Assembly: GCF_019392245.1 (NCBI RefSeq)
Contig: NZ_JAHXRL010000002.1
Coordinates: forward strand, 434,001-498,000
From: Sulfitobacter sp. CW3
GTDB taxonomy: Bacteria > Pseudomonadota > Alphaproteobacteria > Rhodobacterales > Rhodobacteraceae
Length of the DNA: 64,000 nucleotides
Reading direction: 5' to 3'
Position numbers and translations under genes: made by a program. This document shows positions 53,727 to 63,373 of the stretch, piece after piece. The notes beneath the pieces were generated by a model, which saw nothing but the letters and a program-made list of their open reading frames with translations, was not told the origin of the DNA and made no database searches. How positions within the stretch are numbered: the first letter of the stretch is position 1; each line of letters starts with the position of its first letter.

Positions 53727-54309
53727 GCTGGGCAGACGCGCCTTTATAGGCGGCGTCTGTTCGATCGCTGTCGCCCGGCCCGCAGTCGCCATGACTGCGG
53801 ATGACGCAACTGCATTTATCACGCGGCTCATTGCCGACATCTACCGCGTGATCGACAGCGGCGTTCCCGAAGCCGACATGATACCGCAATTCGAGGCGTT
53901 GTTCGGGCGCTATGCCGATATCGATATCATGGCACAATACGCGCTTGGTGTTGACGGGCGCAGTGCCAGCCCCGCGCAAAAGGCGGCATTTTCCGATGCC
54001 TTTTCCGGCTACATCGCCAAGAAGTACGGCGCGCGCTTTGGCGAATTTATCGGGGGCCGGATCGAAGTCGAAAGCGCCCGCAAGATCAAACCCGGCTACG
54101 AGATCAAGACCACTGCCTATTTGCGGGGCGAAAGCCCGATTGATGTGATCTTTCTTGTGTCTGACAAATCCGGCGAGCTTCAGTTCTTCAACATGTTCCT
54201 TGAGGGCGTGAACCTGCTGCTGACGGAACGGAGCGAGATTGGATCGATGCTGGACCAGCGCGGCGGGGATCTGGATACCGCAACGCTTGACCTGAAAGTC
54301 GCGCGTTAA
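53704..54309 (+). CDS. mlaC: MlaC-family periplasmic phospholipid-binding protein with Tat-like signal
   Basis: A ~201-residue protein of the MlaC/Ttg2D (Tol_Tol_Ttg2) family: LIADIYRVIDSGVPEAD, FEALFGRYADIDIMAQYALG near residue 72, FSDAFSGYIAKKYGARFGEF near 100 and KSGELQFFNMFLEGVNLLLTE. It should ferry phospholipids between MlaA and the inner-membrane MlaFEDB complex. The N-terminus KLGRRAFIGGVCSIAVARPAVA is a twin-arginine-like signal. It overlaps mlaA by 23 bp (ATG at 53704 or 53707). mlaFED are not in the window. Confidence 0.88.
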   Translation: MMTHTQTKLGRRAFIGGVCSIAVARPAVAMTADDATAFITRLIADIYRVIDSGVPEADMIPQFEALFGRYADIDIMAQYALGVDGRSASPAQKAAFSDAFSGYIAKKYGARFGEFIGGRIEVESARKIKPGYEIKTTAYLRGESPIDVIFLVSDKSGELQFFNMFLEGVNLLLTERSEIGSMLDQRGGDLDTATLDLKVAR

Positions 54310-54347
54310 CCCTTGGCATCGCGCCTTGTCGCTATCATGGTAGCGGC

Positions 54348-55235
54348 ATGGATATTACCCTGATCAAAACCTTTATCGAAGTCGCCAACTCCGGCTCTTT
54401 TGTGGCGGCGTCGGACAAGCTGTTTGTCACGCAATCAGCCGTTAGCCTGCGCGTTCAGCGGCTAGAAGACAGCTTGGGCCATGCCCTGTTCAAGCGGTCC
54501 AAATCCGGCGCATTGCTGACGTCCGAAGGGGAACAATTCGTTCCTTATGCCTTGAGCCTGCTTAAGATATGGGAAGAGGCCCGCCAACAGATTGCGATCC
54601 CCGAGGGGTACAGCCGCAGTCTTTCGCTGGGGGCGCAATATTCGCTTTGGCATCGGTTGGGGTTTCGCTGGATTGATGCGATGCAAACGGCCCTGCCCGA
54701 TCTAAGTGTGCGGGCGGAAATGGGCATGACTGACAGGCTGACCCGGTTTCTGGTCGAAGGGGTTATCCAAGCGGCCCTGCTTTATACCCCGCAACTACGC
54801 CCCGGTTTGCTGGTAGAACCCGTGCTGGCAGAAGAGCTGGTGCTTGTATCTTCGTTTGAGACAACCCTCGACGAGATCGGGTCGGAATATGTCTTTGTCG
54901 ATTGGGGTTCCGAATTCACGCACATGCACGCGACTGCCTTACCTCAGCTCACGAATGCGGGCCGTGCGCTGGCGCTTGGCGGATTGGCCGGCGACTATAT
55001 CGTGAACCGACGCGCCGCCGCCTATCTGCCTGCACGGTCCGCGCAACGGTATATCGACACAGGAAGATTGCACCTTGTTGCGGATGCGCCACAGTTTTCC
55101 TATCCTGTTTGGGTTGTCTGGCGCGAGGACTTGGACCCCGAATTGATATCAGTTGCACGACGCACCCTGATTGACGTCGCCCAAGCCGCTGAAAATGAAC
55201 AAGATACGCTGATCGAGAATATTCCCCACAGCTAA
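54348..55235 (+). CDS. LysR-family transcriptional regulator
   Basis: A 295-residue regulator with an N-terminal winged helix (LIKTFIEVANSGSFVAASDK, then VTQSAVSLRVQRLEDSLGHALFKRSKSG) and a LysR substrate-binding domain. It follows mlaC by 38 bp on the same strand, without a clear terminator between. The target genes and ligand are unknown. Confidence 0.93.
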   Translation: MDITLIKTFIEVANSGSFVAASDKLFVTQSAVSLRVQRLEDSLGHALFKRSKSGALLTSEGEQFVPYALSLLKIWEEARQQIAIPEGYSRSLSLGAQYSLWHRLGFRWIDAMQTALPDLSVRAEMGMTDRLTRFLVEGVIQAALLYTPQLRPGLLVEPVLAEELVLVSSFETTLDEIGSEYVFVDWGSEFTHMHATALPQLTNAGRALALGGLAGDYIVNRRAAAYLPARSAQRYIDTGRLHLVADAPQFSYPVWVVWREDLDPELISVARRTLIDVAQAAENEQDTLIENIPHS

Positions 55236-55402
55236 AACCCGCGAACTGGTCATGTCATCGGGATTACAAACAAGTAATTATCGCTTTATGCATGACTAAT
55301 TCGAATTTCACTTATGTGACCCCCTCTCTTAAACCCATTCTCAGCAGAGATGCTCCTGACCCCCTCCCGGGTCGGGTCACTTCTAAGGGAAAGGATTCCC
55401 CA

Positions 55403-56257
55403 ATGAATAACTTCTTTAAGATTTCGGCGGTTTCCGTAATCGCACTGATGGCTGCCGCCCCAGTTTTCGCTCAGCAACGCGCTTTGGGCATTGAGACACT
55501 GAACGACCAGATTGATGACATCACAGATGACGTCGAAACAGATCTGGCACGCGGCGATGACGCAGAGCGTTACGGCCCGAATGGCGTAGTCCAAGGCTGG
55601 CGCGGTTCGTTCGCTTTGTCCGCATCGGGCACAAGCGGCAACACTGACGATGGCGAAGTTTCGGGCGCTGGCCGTCTGACCTATGGTATCGGCAGCTGGA
55701 ACCACCTGGTTGGTTTTGCGATCGAATACGGCGAAGCCAATGGCCAGAAAAGCGAAGAGAAATTCTTTGGTACCTACGAAGGTAGCCGCTATTTCTCTGA
55801 TCAACTGTATGCCTTTGGTCTGGCCCGTTACCAATACGATGGCTACCTGACCGACAACACAGGCGCGCAGATTCCTGGTTCGGAAACCGATGCGTTCTTG
55901 GGCTTTGGTCCTGGCTACCGTGCGATCAACACAAAAGGTCACACATGGCGCGTCCAAGCGGGCCCCGGCGTTCGCTACTACAAGGACGTGACTGGCACAT
56001 CTGAAACCGAAGTCGGTGCAATCGCATCTTCGCGTTACTTCTATGCTTTCAACGACACAATGTCGTTCACCATGGACACAGACGTTGTCAGCTCCAAGGT
56101 AAACACAGTTCTGTCGAACGATGCGGGCATCAACTACAAAATGTCTGACAACCTGTCGACACGCCTTAGCTACCGCACCGACTATAACACCGATCCTGCG
56201 GCAGGCCTGAAATCCACAGACAACACCCTGGGTGTGTCCTTGGTTCTCGGCTTCTAA
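55403..56257 (+). CDS. DUF481 (YdiY-like) outer-membrane beta-barrel protein
   Basis: A 284-residue exported protein. A signal peptide (MNNFFKISAVSVIALMAAAPVFA) is followed by a short helical region and a DUF481 domain from about residue 60: WRGSFALSASGTSGNTDDGE, FFGTYEGSRYFSDQLYAFGLARYQYDGY, VRYYKDVTG, ending in the C-terminal aromatic strand LGVSLVLGF typical of outer-membrane barrels. AAGGA precedes the ATG at 55403. The 167-bp leader contains repeated GACCC segments that could form alternative hairpins. Porin or salt-stress roles are suggested for the family but unproven. Confidence 0.9.
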   Translation: MNNFFKISAVSVIALMAAAPVFAQQRALGIETLNDQIDDITDDVETDLARGDDAERYGPNGVVQGWRGSFALSASGTSGNTDDGEVSGAGRLTYGIGSWNHLVGFAIEYGEANGQKSEEKFFGTYEGSRYFSDQLYAFGLARYQYDGYLTDNTGAQIPGSETDAFLGFGPGYRAINTKGHTWRVQAGPGVRYYKDVTGTSETEVGAIASSRYFYAFNDTMSFTMDTDVVSSKVNTVLSNDAGINYKMSDNLSTRLSYRTDYNTDPAAGLKSTDNTLGVSLVLGF

Positions 56258-56315
56258 AGCAGACTGTCATTTGGCTCGGGCGGGTTTGTTACCTCGGACC
56301 GTCCGGGCCAGACAG

Positions 56316-56350
56316 AAAAGGGAGACAGGGTTTACCCCGTCTCCCTTTTT
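56316..56350. terminator. intrinsic terminator between the DUF481 gene and the penicillin-binding protein gene
   Basis: Stem AAAAGGGAGAC / GTCTCCCTTTT with a small inner GGG/CCC helix and a run of five T. The A-rich left arm gives a T-run on the other strand too, so it can serve both convergent genes. Confidence 0.92.
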
Positions 56351-56367
56351 CACGTTCTGGGTACGGC

Positions 56368-58548
56368 TTAACGGTTACCGTCTTGCACATTGCCCCCGCC
56401 GGATGATCCGCCACCAAAGATATCGCGCAGGACCTGATCAATTAGGCTAAGCGGGTTTTGAGGCTGCGGTGCTGCCGGAACAGGCACTGGGGCCTCGACC
56501 ACGACCGGGGCAGGTATGATCATCGGCAACGGCCTTACGGGCAGCCCCTCGTGCACCCGCTCCATCACTTCTTTCCAGATTTCGGTCGGCAGCCCCCCGC
56601 CAGACACGCCGGTCAGGGGTGTGTTGTCGTCATACCCCATCCACACACCGGCCACATAATCGGCAGAGAATCCGATGAACCACGCATCGCGGTTGGCTTG
56701 TGTTGTGCCGGTCTTGCCCGCCAGTTCACGCCCACCGAACTGCGCCCGCCTGCCGGTGCCTTCCGACACGACTTTCTCCATCATATAGACCAGCTGAAGG
56801 GCGGCGTCCTCTTGGATCACCCGTTCGCCAATACCACCGCCTGTGCCCATCAAAGGCTCACTATCGCCCAACAGTTTGAGATCAATCAACCCATAGGGTT
56901 TCACGGATGATCCGCCGTTCAGGATCCCCGCATACGCGCCCGTCATCTCGAGCAGGGTGCTTTCTGATGCGCCAAGCGCCAGCGCGGGTCCGACGGCCAG
57001 ATCGCTTTGAATGCCAAACTGGGTTGCAACCTGGCCGACCACATCACGGCCCACACTTTCCGAGACTTTGACCGCCGGAATATTCAGCGATTCCTTTAAC
57101 GCCGTCGTCAGTGACACCTGACCTTTGAACTCTTTAGTGTAGTTTTTTGGGCACCATTGACCCGATCCCGGAATGTTCAGGCAATAGGGCGCATCCTCGA
57201 TCAGATCGTTTGGGGAATACCCCAGATCAAGGGCCGCTGCATAGATGAACGGTTTGAACGATGAACCCGTCTGGCGCATCGCTTGGGTCGCGCGGTTAAA
57301 GGCACCGGCAACCTTGGTTTTGCGGCCCCCAACCATCGCGCGCACAGCGCCATCGGCTGACATCACAACAACGGCGGCCTGTGCCTTGGATCCTTCACGC
57401 ACCTTGTTCTCGAATACCCAACTCACCCCCGCTTCGGCGGCCTTTTGAATGCGCTGGTCCAGCGTCGTCTTGATGATCACGTCTTCGGTCGTGTTGCGGG
57501 TAAAGAATTCAGGCCCAGACGACATGACCCAATCCGCGAAATACCCCCCGGCTTGGGCTTCGGCTGCCTCAGATAACTCGGCGGGATGTGCAATCGCGTC
57601 GTCCGCCTCGGCTTGGGTTAGATACCCCTGATCCTCCATCAGACGCACAACGGTCGCGGCTCGGCTTTGCGAGCGGTCCAGATTGTTTGTGGGCGACAAT
57701 GTTGTGGGCGCTGTCAGCAGCCCTGCCAACATCGCACCTTCGGCGGGCCGCAGCGCCGTTGCGGGCTTGCCGAAAAAACGTTGCGCGGCGGCTTCGGCAC
57801 CGAATGCACCGCCGCCCATATAGGCACGGTTCAGATAGATCGACAGGATATCATCCTTGGAATATTTCACTTCCATCGCCATAGAAAACAGCGCTTCCTT
57901 GGCCTTGCGGCTTAGCGATGAACGGCGGCACTCGGCCTCGTATTCCTTTTCCGTCTGACCTGTGGACGGATCGAAGGGTTCGCCCAGACACAGCAGTTTA
58001 GCAACCTGTTGGGTGATCGTTGACCCGCCGTGACCCGACAGCGGGCCGCGCCCTTCGGACAGGTTGATGCGCACGGCAGATGCGATCCCGCGCGGAGACA
58101 CACCAAAATGACGGTAGAACCGTTTGTCTTCTGTGGCGATGACCGCATTCTTTAGATGTGGCGACACGTTTGACGCGTTCACAACGCCGCCGAACTGATC
58201 CCCACGCCATGCAAAGACATCGCCATTGCGGTCCAACATGGTGACTGATCCACGCGCACGGCCATCCAGCAGCGCATCAAGTGGCGGTAGAGTGGTATAA
58301 AAATAACCGACAGCACAGGCCAGCAAAAGCACAGTAACAAGCGTCACCCGCGAGACGATCTTCCAAATCAGGTTCAGGATCCAGCGGATCACAGCGCTGA
58401 AAAAGCCAAGGATACCGCCACGGCGTTTGACCGGCTTGCGTTTTGCAGGTGCCTTTTTAACAGGCTTCTTTTTGGCCGACGCCGCCGCCTTGCCGCTATA
58501 TCGCTTGTCGGCGACCATTGGCCGCTTCCGCTTGGATGAATCACTCAT
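56368..58548 (-). CDS. class A penicillin-binding protein (transglycosylase/transpeptidase)
   Basis: Bifunctional peptidoglycan synthase in the inner membrane. The 726-residue protein has a Lys/Ala-rich cytoplasmic N-terminus, one transmembrane helix (VTLVTVLLLACAVGYFYTTL near residue 73), a GT51 transglycosylase (AVIATEDKRFYRHFGVSPRG near 135, GHGGSTITQQVAKLL near 173) and a transpeptidase with the SxxK serine in MRQTGSSFKPFIYAAAL near 425 and LAGKTGTTQANRDAWFIGF near 610. A Pro/Val-rich C-terminal tail follows. It resembles rhodobacterial PBP1A/1B-type enzymes. Confidence 0.93.
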   Translation of the reverse strand: MSDSSKRKRPMVADKRYSGKAAASAKKKPVKKAPAKRKPVKRRGGILGFFSAVIRWILNLIWKIVSRVTLVTVLLLACAVGYFYTTLPPLDALLDGRARGSVTMLDRNGDVFAWRGDQFGGVVNASNVSPHLKNAVIATEDKRFYRHFGVSPRGIASAVRINLSEGRGPLSGHGGSTITQQVAKLLCLGEPFDPSTGQTEKEYEAECRRSSLSRKAKEALFSMAMEVKYSKDDILSIYLNRAYMGGGAFGAEAAAQRFFGKPATALRPAEGAMLAGLLTAPTTLSPTNNLDRSQSRAATVVRLMEDQGYLTQAEADDAIAHPAELSEAAEAQAGGYFADWVMSSGPEFFTRNTTEDVIIKTTLDQRIQKAAEAGVSWVFENKVREGSKAQAAVVVMSADGAVRAMVGGRKTKVAGAFNRATQAMRQTGSSFKPFIYAAALDLGYSPNDLIEDAPYCLNIPGSGQWCPKNYTKEFKGQVSLTTALKESLNIPAVKVSESVGRDVVGQVATQFGIQSDLAVGPALALGASESTLLEMTGAYAGILNGGSSVKPYGLIDLKLLGDSEPLMGTGGGIGERVIQEDAALQLVYMMEKVVSEGTGRRAQFGGRELAGKTGTTQANRDAWFIGFSADYVAGVWMGYDDNTPLTGVSGGGLPTEIWKEVMERVHEGLPVRPLPMIIPAPVVVEAPVPVPAAPQPQNPLSLIDQVLRDIFGGGSSGGGNVQDGNR

Positions 58549-58634
58549 TTACTGCTCGCTCGACCGTTCTTTTTCGCCACTCTATCCTGCATGCCAATGA
58601 TTGTTTAGCGTAGAGGTTGTTTGCGGGCGTCTAT

Positions 58635-58686
58635 TTTTCGCACATTTTTTAATCACAATTACCTTTTCGCACATTTTTTAACCACA
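58635..58686 (+). repeat. tandem 23-bp direct repeat upstream of glnK-amtB
   Basis: TTTTCGCACATTTTTTAA plus YCACA occurs at 58635-58657 and 58664-58686, with 22 of 23 bases identical and a 29-bp period. It lies 117-168 bp before the glnK GTG in the 254-bp gap to the penicillin-binding protein gene. A pair of regulator sites, for example for a nitrogen regulator, is plausible but not matched to a known consensus. Confidence 0.7.
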
Positions 58687-58802
58687 TGCGCCCGTCAAAT
58701 AGGCCAATGCGCGCCCTTTTGCCTATCATATCCAACCAGAGTCCCGCTTTTCTTCTCAGGCATCACGCAGGAAGAACCTGCATTCTAGAAGAGGGACTTT
58801 AG

Positions 58803-59141
<339 letters not shown>

Positions 59142-59167
59142 CCCTTAAAGCTTGAGGAAATGACGAA

Positions 59168-60469
59168 ATGAAATTACGAATTCTCCTTCCCATGGCCGCA
59201 ACAGCCGCGCTGTTGCCGACATTGGGCTTTGCACAGGACGCCGAGTTTGCAAGCGCGTCCGAGACTGCATTCATCTTTAACACACTGCTGTTCTTGATCG
59301 GTGGCTTCTTGGTTTTCTGGATGGCCGCTGGTTTTGCCATGCTCGAAGCCGGGCTTGTTCGCTCCAAGAACGTGACAACACAGCTGACCAAGAACATCGC
59401 GCTGTTTTCGCTGGCCGCCATCATGTATTGGCTGGTTGGCTATAACATCATGTACCCGGGCGACGCCTGGATCATGCAAGGCGTATTTGGCACCTTTGGC
59501 ACCAAAGACATCAAGACATCCATCGACGCAGGCGGCTATTCCAACGCGTCCGACTTCTTTTTCCAGTTGATGTTCTGCGCCACCACAGCTTCCATCGTTT
59601 CGGGCACATTGGCCGAGCGCATCAAACTGTGGCCCTTCTTGATCTTCACGATCGTATTGACCGGCTTTATCTACCCGATCGAAGCAAGCTGGCAGTGGGG
59701 CGCAGGCTGGTTGTCTGACGCAGGTTTCTCTGACTTTGCTGGTTCCACATTGGTGCACGCAGCTGGTGGTTTTGCAGCCCTTGCAGGTGCCATCATCCTT
59801 GGGCCACGTATCGGCAAGTACAAAGACGGCCGTGTGATCCCAATGCAGGGTTCGAACCTGCCGCTTGCCACGCTGGGTACGTTCATCCTGTGGCTGGGTT
59901 GGTTCGGCTTCAACGGTGGTTCGCAGTTGGCCATGGGGTCGATGATCGACGCTGACGCTGTTGCGCAAATCTTTGCCAACACCAACATGGCGGCTGCTGC
60001 CGGTGCTGTTGCGGCGATGATCCTGACGCAGATCCTGTACAAAAAGATCGACCTTACCATGCTGCTGAACGGTGCGCTGGCGGGTCTGGTGTCCATCACT
60101 GCGGGTCCGCTTGACCCGACATTGTTTGGTGCCCTTTGGATCGGTGCAGTGGGTGGTGTGATCGTTGTCTTCGCGGTTCCATTCCTGGACAAGCTCAAGA
60201 TCGACGACGTTGTTGGTGCGATCCCCGTACACTTGATCGCCGGTTTCTGGGGCACATTGGTTGTTCCGGTCTACACCGAAGGTACATCCTTTGTGACACA
60301 GATCATCGGCTTTGCGTCCATCGGTGCATTCGTCTTTATCGTGTCGCTGGTTGTCTGGCTGATCCTTAAGGTCACCATGGGCATCCGTGTCAGCGAAGAA
60401 GCCGAGATTGTCGGTCTCGACGTATCGGAACTGGGTATGGAAGCATATCCCGAGTTCTCGAAGAGCTAA
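59168..60469 (+). CDS. amtB: ammonium transporter
   Basis: Trimeric inner-membrane channel for ammonium. The 433-residue protein has a cleavable signal (MKLRILLPMAATAALLPTLGFA) and 11 helices. Key segments are FWMAAGFAMLEAGLVRSKN, the Amt signature DFAGSTLVHAAGGFAALAGAIILGPR near residue 190 (pore His in VHAAGG), LGWFGFNGGSQLA, and IPVHLIAGFWGTL (second pore His). It forms an operon with glnK, whose product can plug the channel when nitrogen is ample. Confidence 0.96.
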   Translation: MKLRILLPMAATAALLPTLGFAQDAEFASASETAFIFNTLLFLIGGFLVFWMAAGFAMLEAGLVRSKNVTTQLTKNIALFSLAAIMYWLVGYNIMYPGDAWIMQGVFGTFGTKDIKTSIDAGGYSNASDFFFQLMFCATTASIVSGTLAERIKLWPFLIFTIVLTGFIYPIEASWQWGAGWLSDAGFSDFAGSTLVHAAGGFAALAGAIILGPRIGKYKDGRVIPMQGSNLPLATLGTFILWLGWFGFNGGSQLAMGSMIDADAVAQIFANTNMAAAAGAVAAMILTQILYKKIDLTMLLNGALAGLVSITAGPLDPTLFGALWIGAVGGVIVVFAVPFLDKLKIDDVVGAIPVHLIAGFWGTLVVPVYTEGTSFVTQIIGFASIGAFVFIVSLVVWLILKVTMGIRVSEEAEIVGLDVSELGMEAYPEFSKS

Positions 60470-60494
60470 AACGCCGACCCTTTAGGCAAGTTAG

Positions 60495-60522
60495 AAACCC
60501 GGGCGTTCGCGTCCGGGTTTTT
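60495..60522 (+). terminator. intrinsic terminator of glnK-amtB
   Basis: Stem AAACCCGGGCG / CGTCCGGGTTT (one G-T wobble) with a stable TTCG tetraloop and a run of five T. Confidence 0.93.
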
Positions 60523-60545
60523 CTTTGGGGTGTAGGGTGATAAAA

Positions 60546-60580
60546 AATAGCGCCGTGCTGGGGGACAGCACGGCGCTATT
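60546..60580 (-). terminator. intrinsic terminator of the aspartate/aromatic aminotransferase gene
   Basis: Perfect 15-bp stem AATAGCGCCGTGCTG / CAGCACGGCGCTATT with a 5-nt loop. Read on the minus strand it is followed by six T. It is 36 bp past the stop at 60616. Confidence 0.93.
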
Positions 60581-60615
60581 GAGTATTTAAGAAAGGGTGA
60601 AGCGGAAAGAGGCGC

Positions 60616-61800
60616 TTAGATCCCTACGTCAATGATCGCCTTGGCGAGGATCGGGACGGTTTGGGCATTCAGGCCTGCGATGTTCATACGGCTGTCGCCG
60701 ACCATGTAGATGCCGTGATCAGCGCGGAGTTTCTCGACCATTTCCGGGGTCGTGCCGAGGCGCGAGAACATGCCGCGGTGTTCGGCAAGGAAACCGAAGC
60801 GGTCAGACCCTGAGAGCCGCTGCAATTCACCTGAGAGCTGGCTGCGCAGCCCAAGCATGGTGTTGCGGATGTCCTCAAGCTCGGCCATCCAATCAGCGCG
60901 CAGGGCGTCGTCGTTGAGGATCATGGTCACGATCCGCGCACCGTGGTCGGGCGGGAAGCTGAAGTTCTGACGGTTCAGGAAGGCCAGCGTGCCCTGGTTC
61001 AGCTTCTGCGCCGATGCATCCGAGGAGACCGCCATCAAAATGCCGGTGCGTTCGCGGTAGATGCCAAAGTTTTTGGAACAGCTGGCTGCGATCAGGCATT
61101 CGGGCACAGCTGCTGCGACCTTGCGGGTTGCTGCTGCGTCTGCGTCCAGACCATCGCCAAAGCCTTGGTACGCAATGTCGATCATCGGGGTTGCGCCCGT
61201 GTCTTGCAGGACCTTGATCACGGCATCCCATTGCGTGGCGTTCAGGTTTGCGCCTGTCGGGTTGTGGCAGCAGCCGTGCAGCAAGATCACATCGCCCTTT
61301 TGGGCGGTCTTGAGGTCGGCCAACATACCGTCGAAATCAACGCCACGGGTTTCATTATCGAAATAGCGGTAGGGCACCACTGTCATGCCAAGATATTTCA
61401 GGATCGACAGGTGGTTTGGCCAGGTCGGATCCGACACGAACACCCGCGCATCGGGGCGTGCCATCTGGATCAGTTCAAACGCTTGACGGATGGCACCTGT
61501 GCCACCGGGTGTTGCGGCGGCAGCGATATTGGCGCGGGGCACTGCATCGCCCAGAACCAGTTTGACCATCGCGTCGCCAAAGGCAGCATCGCCGGTCAGA
61601 CCGGTATAGCTTTTGCTGTCTTGGCTTTCCCAGATCTGGTGTTCGGCAGATTTGACCGCCCGCATGACCGGCGTCAGCCCTGTCGCATCTTTGTAGACAC
61701 CCACGCCAAGGTCGATCTTGGTGTCGCGCGGGTCGTCCTTGTACATCTGCATAAGAGCAAGGATTTTGTCGGCGGGCTGCGCCTGCAGGTTTTCGAACAT
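60616..61800 (-). CDS. aspartate/aromatic amino acid aminotransferase
   Basis: PLP-dependent class I aminotransferase (AspC/TyrB subgroup) exchanging amino groups between aspartate or aromatic amino acids and 2-oxoglutarate. The 394-residue protein has KIDLGVGVYKDATG near residue 27, TPGGTGAIRQAFEL near 102, HGCCHNPTGANL near 184, IDIAYQGFGDGL near 217, and the PLP Lys in LIAASCSKNFGIYRERTG near 250. The start MFENLQAQPADKI at 61800 overlaps the sseA stop by one base, so both are one operon. Confidence 0.93.
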   Translation of the reverse strand: MFENLQAQPADKILALMQMYKDDPRDTKIDLGVGVYKDATGLTPVMRAVKSAEHQIWESQDSKSYTGLTGDAAFGDAMVKLVLGDAVPRANIAAAATPGGTGAIRQAFELIQMARPDARVFVSDPTWPNHLSILKYLGMTVVPYRYFDNETRGVDFDGMLADLKTAQKGDVILLHGCCHNPTGANLNATQWDAVIKVLQDTGATPMIDIAYQGFGDGLDADAAATRKVAAAVPECLIAASCSKNFGIYRERTGILMAVSSDASAQKLNQGTLAFLNRQNFSFPPDHGARIVTMILNDDALRADWMAELEDIRNTMLGLRSQLSGELQRLSGSDRFGFLAEHRGMFSRLGTTPEMVEKLRADHGIYMVGDSRMNIAGLNAQTVPILAKAIIDVGI

Positions 61801-62654
61801 TATGCGTCTCCGGTCGCAACGGGCACTGTGGGGAACATCCCCCATTCGGCCCAAGATCCATCATATAAAGACCAGCTTTTGTGGCCCATCCGTTCCAGTG
61901 CCAGTCCCAGAACTGCCGCTGTAATGCCTGATCCGCAGCTGGTGATTACGGCGCGTGACAAATCAACGCCTGCGGCCTCGAAGGCGGCTTTCATCGCGTC
62001 GACGGATTTCATGGTTTTGTCTGCATTCAACAGATCGGTATAGGGCAGATTGCGAGAGCCGGGGATGTGGCCAGGGCGCAAGCCCTCGCGGGGTTCGGGA
62101 TCATCGCCACGGAAGCGGCCCGCGGCACGGGCATCAACGATCTGCGGATCCTTAAGCTTGGACGCTTGGGCCACTTGCGTCACATCGCGGACCAATTGGT
62201 TTTGAAAGCGCACCGTCATGTGGCGGTCGCGGGGGATCGGGGGCATGTCTTCGGTCTTGCGGCCTTCGGCGACCCATTTGGGCATACCGCCATCCAGCAC
62301 CGCGACATTGTCTTGGCCCATCAGTTTGAACAGCCACCAGACCCGGGCCGCAGACATCAGGCCCGCGCCGTCATAGACAACAACCTGATGGCCGTCGCCG
62401 ACACCCATCGCACGCATGCGCGACATGAATTTTTCCGCCGGGGGGGCCATGTGAGGCAAGTCAGACCGCGCATCCGAAATCTCGTCTATGTCAAAGAAAC
62501 GCGCGCCGGGGATATGGGCCGCGTCATACTCGGCCTTTGGATCGCGCCCCATGTCGGGCAGATACCACGAGGCATCCAACAAACGCAGGTCGGGATCTTT
62601 GATGTGTTGTGCCAGCCAGTCGGTTGAAACAAGTGTTTTCGGATCGTCGGACAT
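61800..62654 (-). CDS. sseA: 3-mercaptopyruvate sulfurtransferase
   Basis: Transfers sulfur from 3-mercaptopyruvate to acceptors such as cyanide or thiols. The 284-residue protein has two rhodanese domains: STDWLAQHIKDPDLRLLDASWYL at the N-terminus, VVYDGAGLMSAARVWWL near residue 93, and the catalytic loop ITSCGSGITAAVLGLAL near 237, whose CG[S]G[IT]T form marks mercaptopyruvate rather than thiosulfate preference. Pairing with an aminotransferase that can make mercaptopyruvate from cysteine suggests a cysteine-sulfur route (inference). Confidence 0.93.
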   Translation of the reverse strand: MSDDPKTLVSTDWLAQHIKDPDLRLLDASWYLPDMGRDPKAEYDAAHIPGARFFDIDEISDARSDLPHMAPPAEKFMSRMRAMGVGDGHQVVVYDGAGLMSAARVWWLFKLMGQDNVAVLDGGMPKWVAEGRKTEDMPPIPRDRHMTVRFQNQLVRDVTQVAQASKLKDPQIVDARAAGRFRGDDPEPREGLRPGHIPGSRNLPYTDLLNADKTMKSVDAMKAAFEAAGVDLSRAVITSCGSGITAAVLGLALERMGHKSWSLYDGSWAEWGMFPTVPVATGDA

Positions 62655-62728
62655 GGGTCAGCCCCCTTTGAGAACAGGTTTTGCTATGCCTAACCGTGCA
62701 GGCGGGGGCAGGCAAGGGTGCGGCTGGC

Positions 62729-63373
62729 CTAGCGGCCTGCAAAAGGGTCGGTTTGCAGCAGGCTGGGGCGGTCTGCGACACCTTGCCACCATCGCTGAAG
62801 GTCCGGGAACGCGGCAAGCATCGCGGCACCCTGCTGTGCCATCGTAAAATAGGCCATCATCGGTGCCAGATGTAGATCTGCCAGAGTAACGTCGATCCCG
62901 TTCAACTGGTGCCCTTCGGCTGCGATGGCATTCAGGCTTTGCAACACAGGGCGGGCATTTATCAGACCCTCGGACAAGGCCGACTGATCCAACGGTTCAT
63001 CCATCATTGGCGCAAAGACCGCGTTCGCGAAAACCTGCCGCACCAAAGGCACGTAGCCATAGAAATCAGTGATCGCGACCACCTGGGCCATCCGCGCCAT
63101 CTGATGCGGGACCGTCGGGACCAAAGACAGGCCCGGTCCGATCGCATCAAGGTATCGCAAAATGGCGCTGGTTTCGGTCAGCGTGAAATCTTTATCCCGC
63201 AACACAGGCACCCGGCCAAACGGAGTATGCTCTGACAACAGAGGGTCGGGCGTGGCGGCAAAGGGGTTCAGCTCGTGATAGGTTGCTTCCAGCCCCATCT
63301 CGATCAGGGCGGCGCGCACGATGCGGGTGTAAACGCTATAGCGGTAACCGATGAGGGTCAGCCCCTCAGCCAT
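62729..63373 (-). CDS. glutathione S-transferase family protein
   Basis: A 214-residue protein with an N-terminal thioredoxin fold ([51 protein letters not shown], the glutathione-binding ESxAI-like site) and a helical C-terminal domain. The substrate is unknown. Its start overlaps the end of smpB by 8 bp on the same strand, so they are probably co-transcribed. Confidence 0.92.
   Translation of the reverse strand: MAEGLTLIGYRYSVYTRIVRAALIEMGLEATYHELNPFAATPDPLLSEHTPFGRVPVLRDKDFTLTETSAILRYLDAIGPGLSLVPTVPHQMARMAQVVAITDFYGYVPLVRQVFANAVFAPMMDEPLDQSALSEGLINARPVLQSLNAIAAEGHQLNGIDVTLADLHLAPMMAYFTMAQQGAAMLAAFPDLQRWWQGVADRPSLLQTDPFAGR

Noticed and set aside
59174-60232. 352-codon minus-strand frame
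   Set aside because: Antisense to amtB; composition is unlike a real protein.
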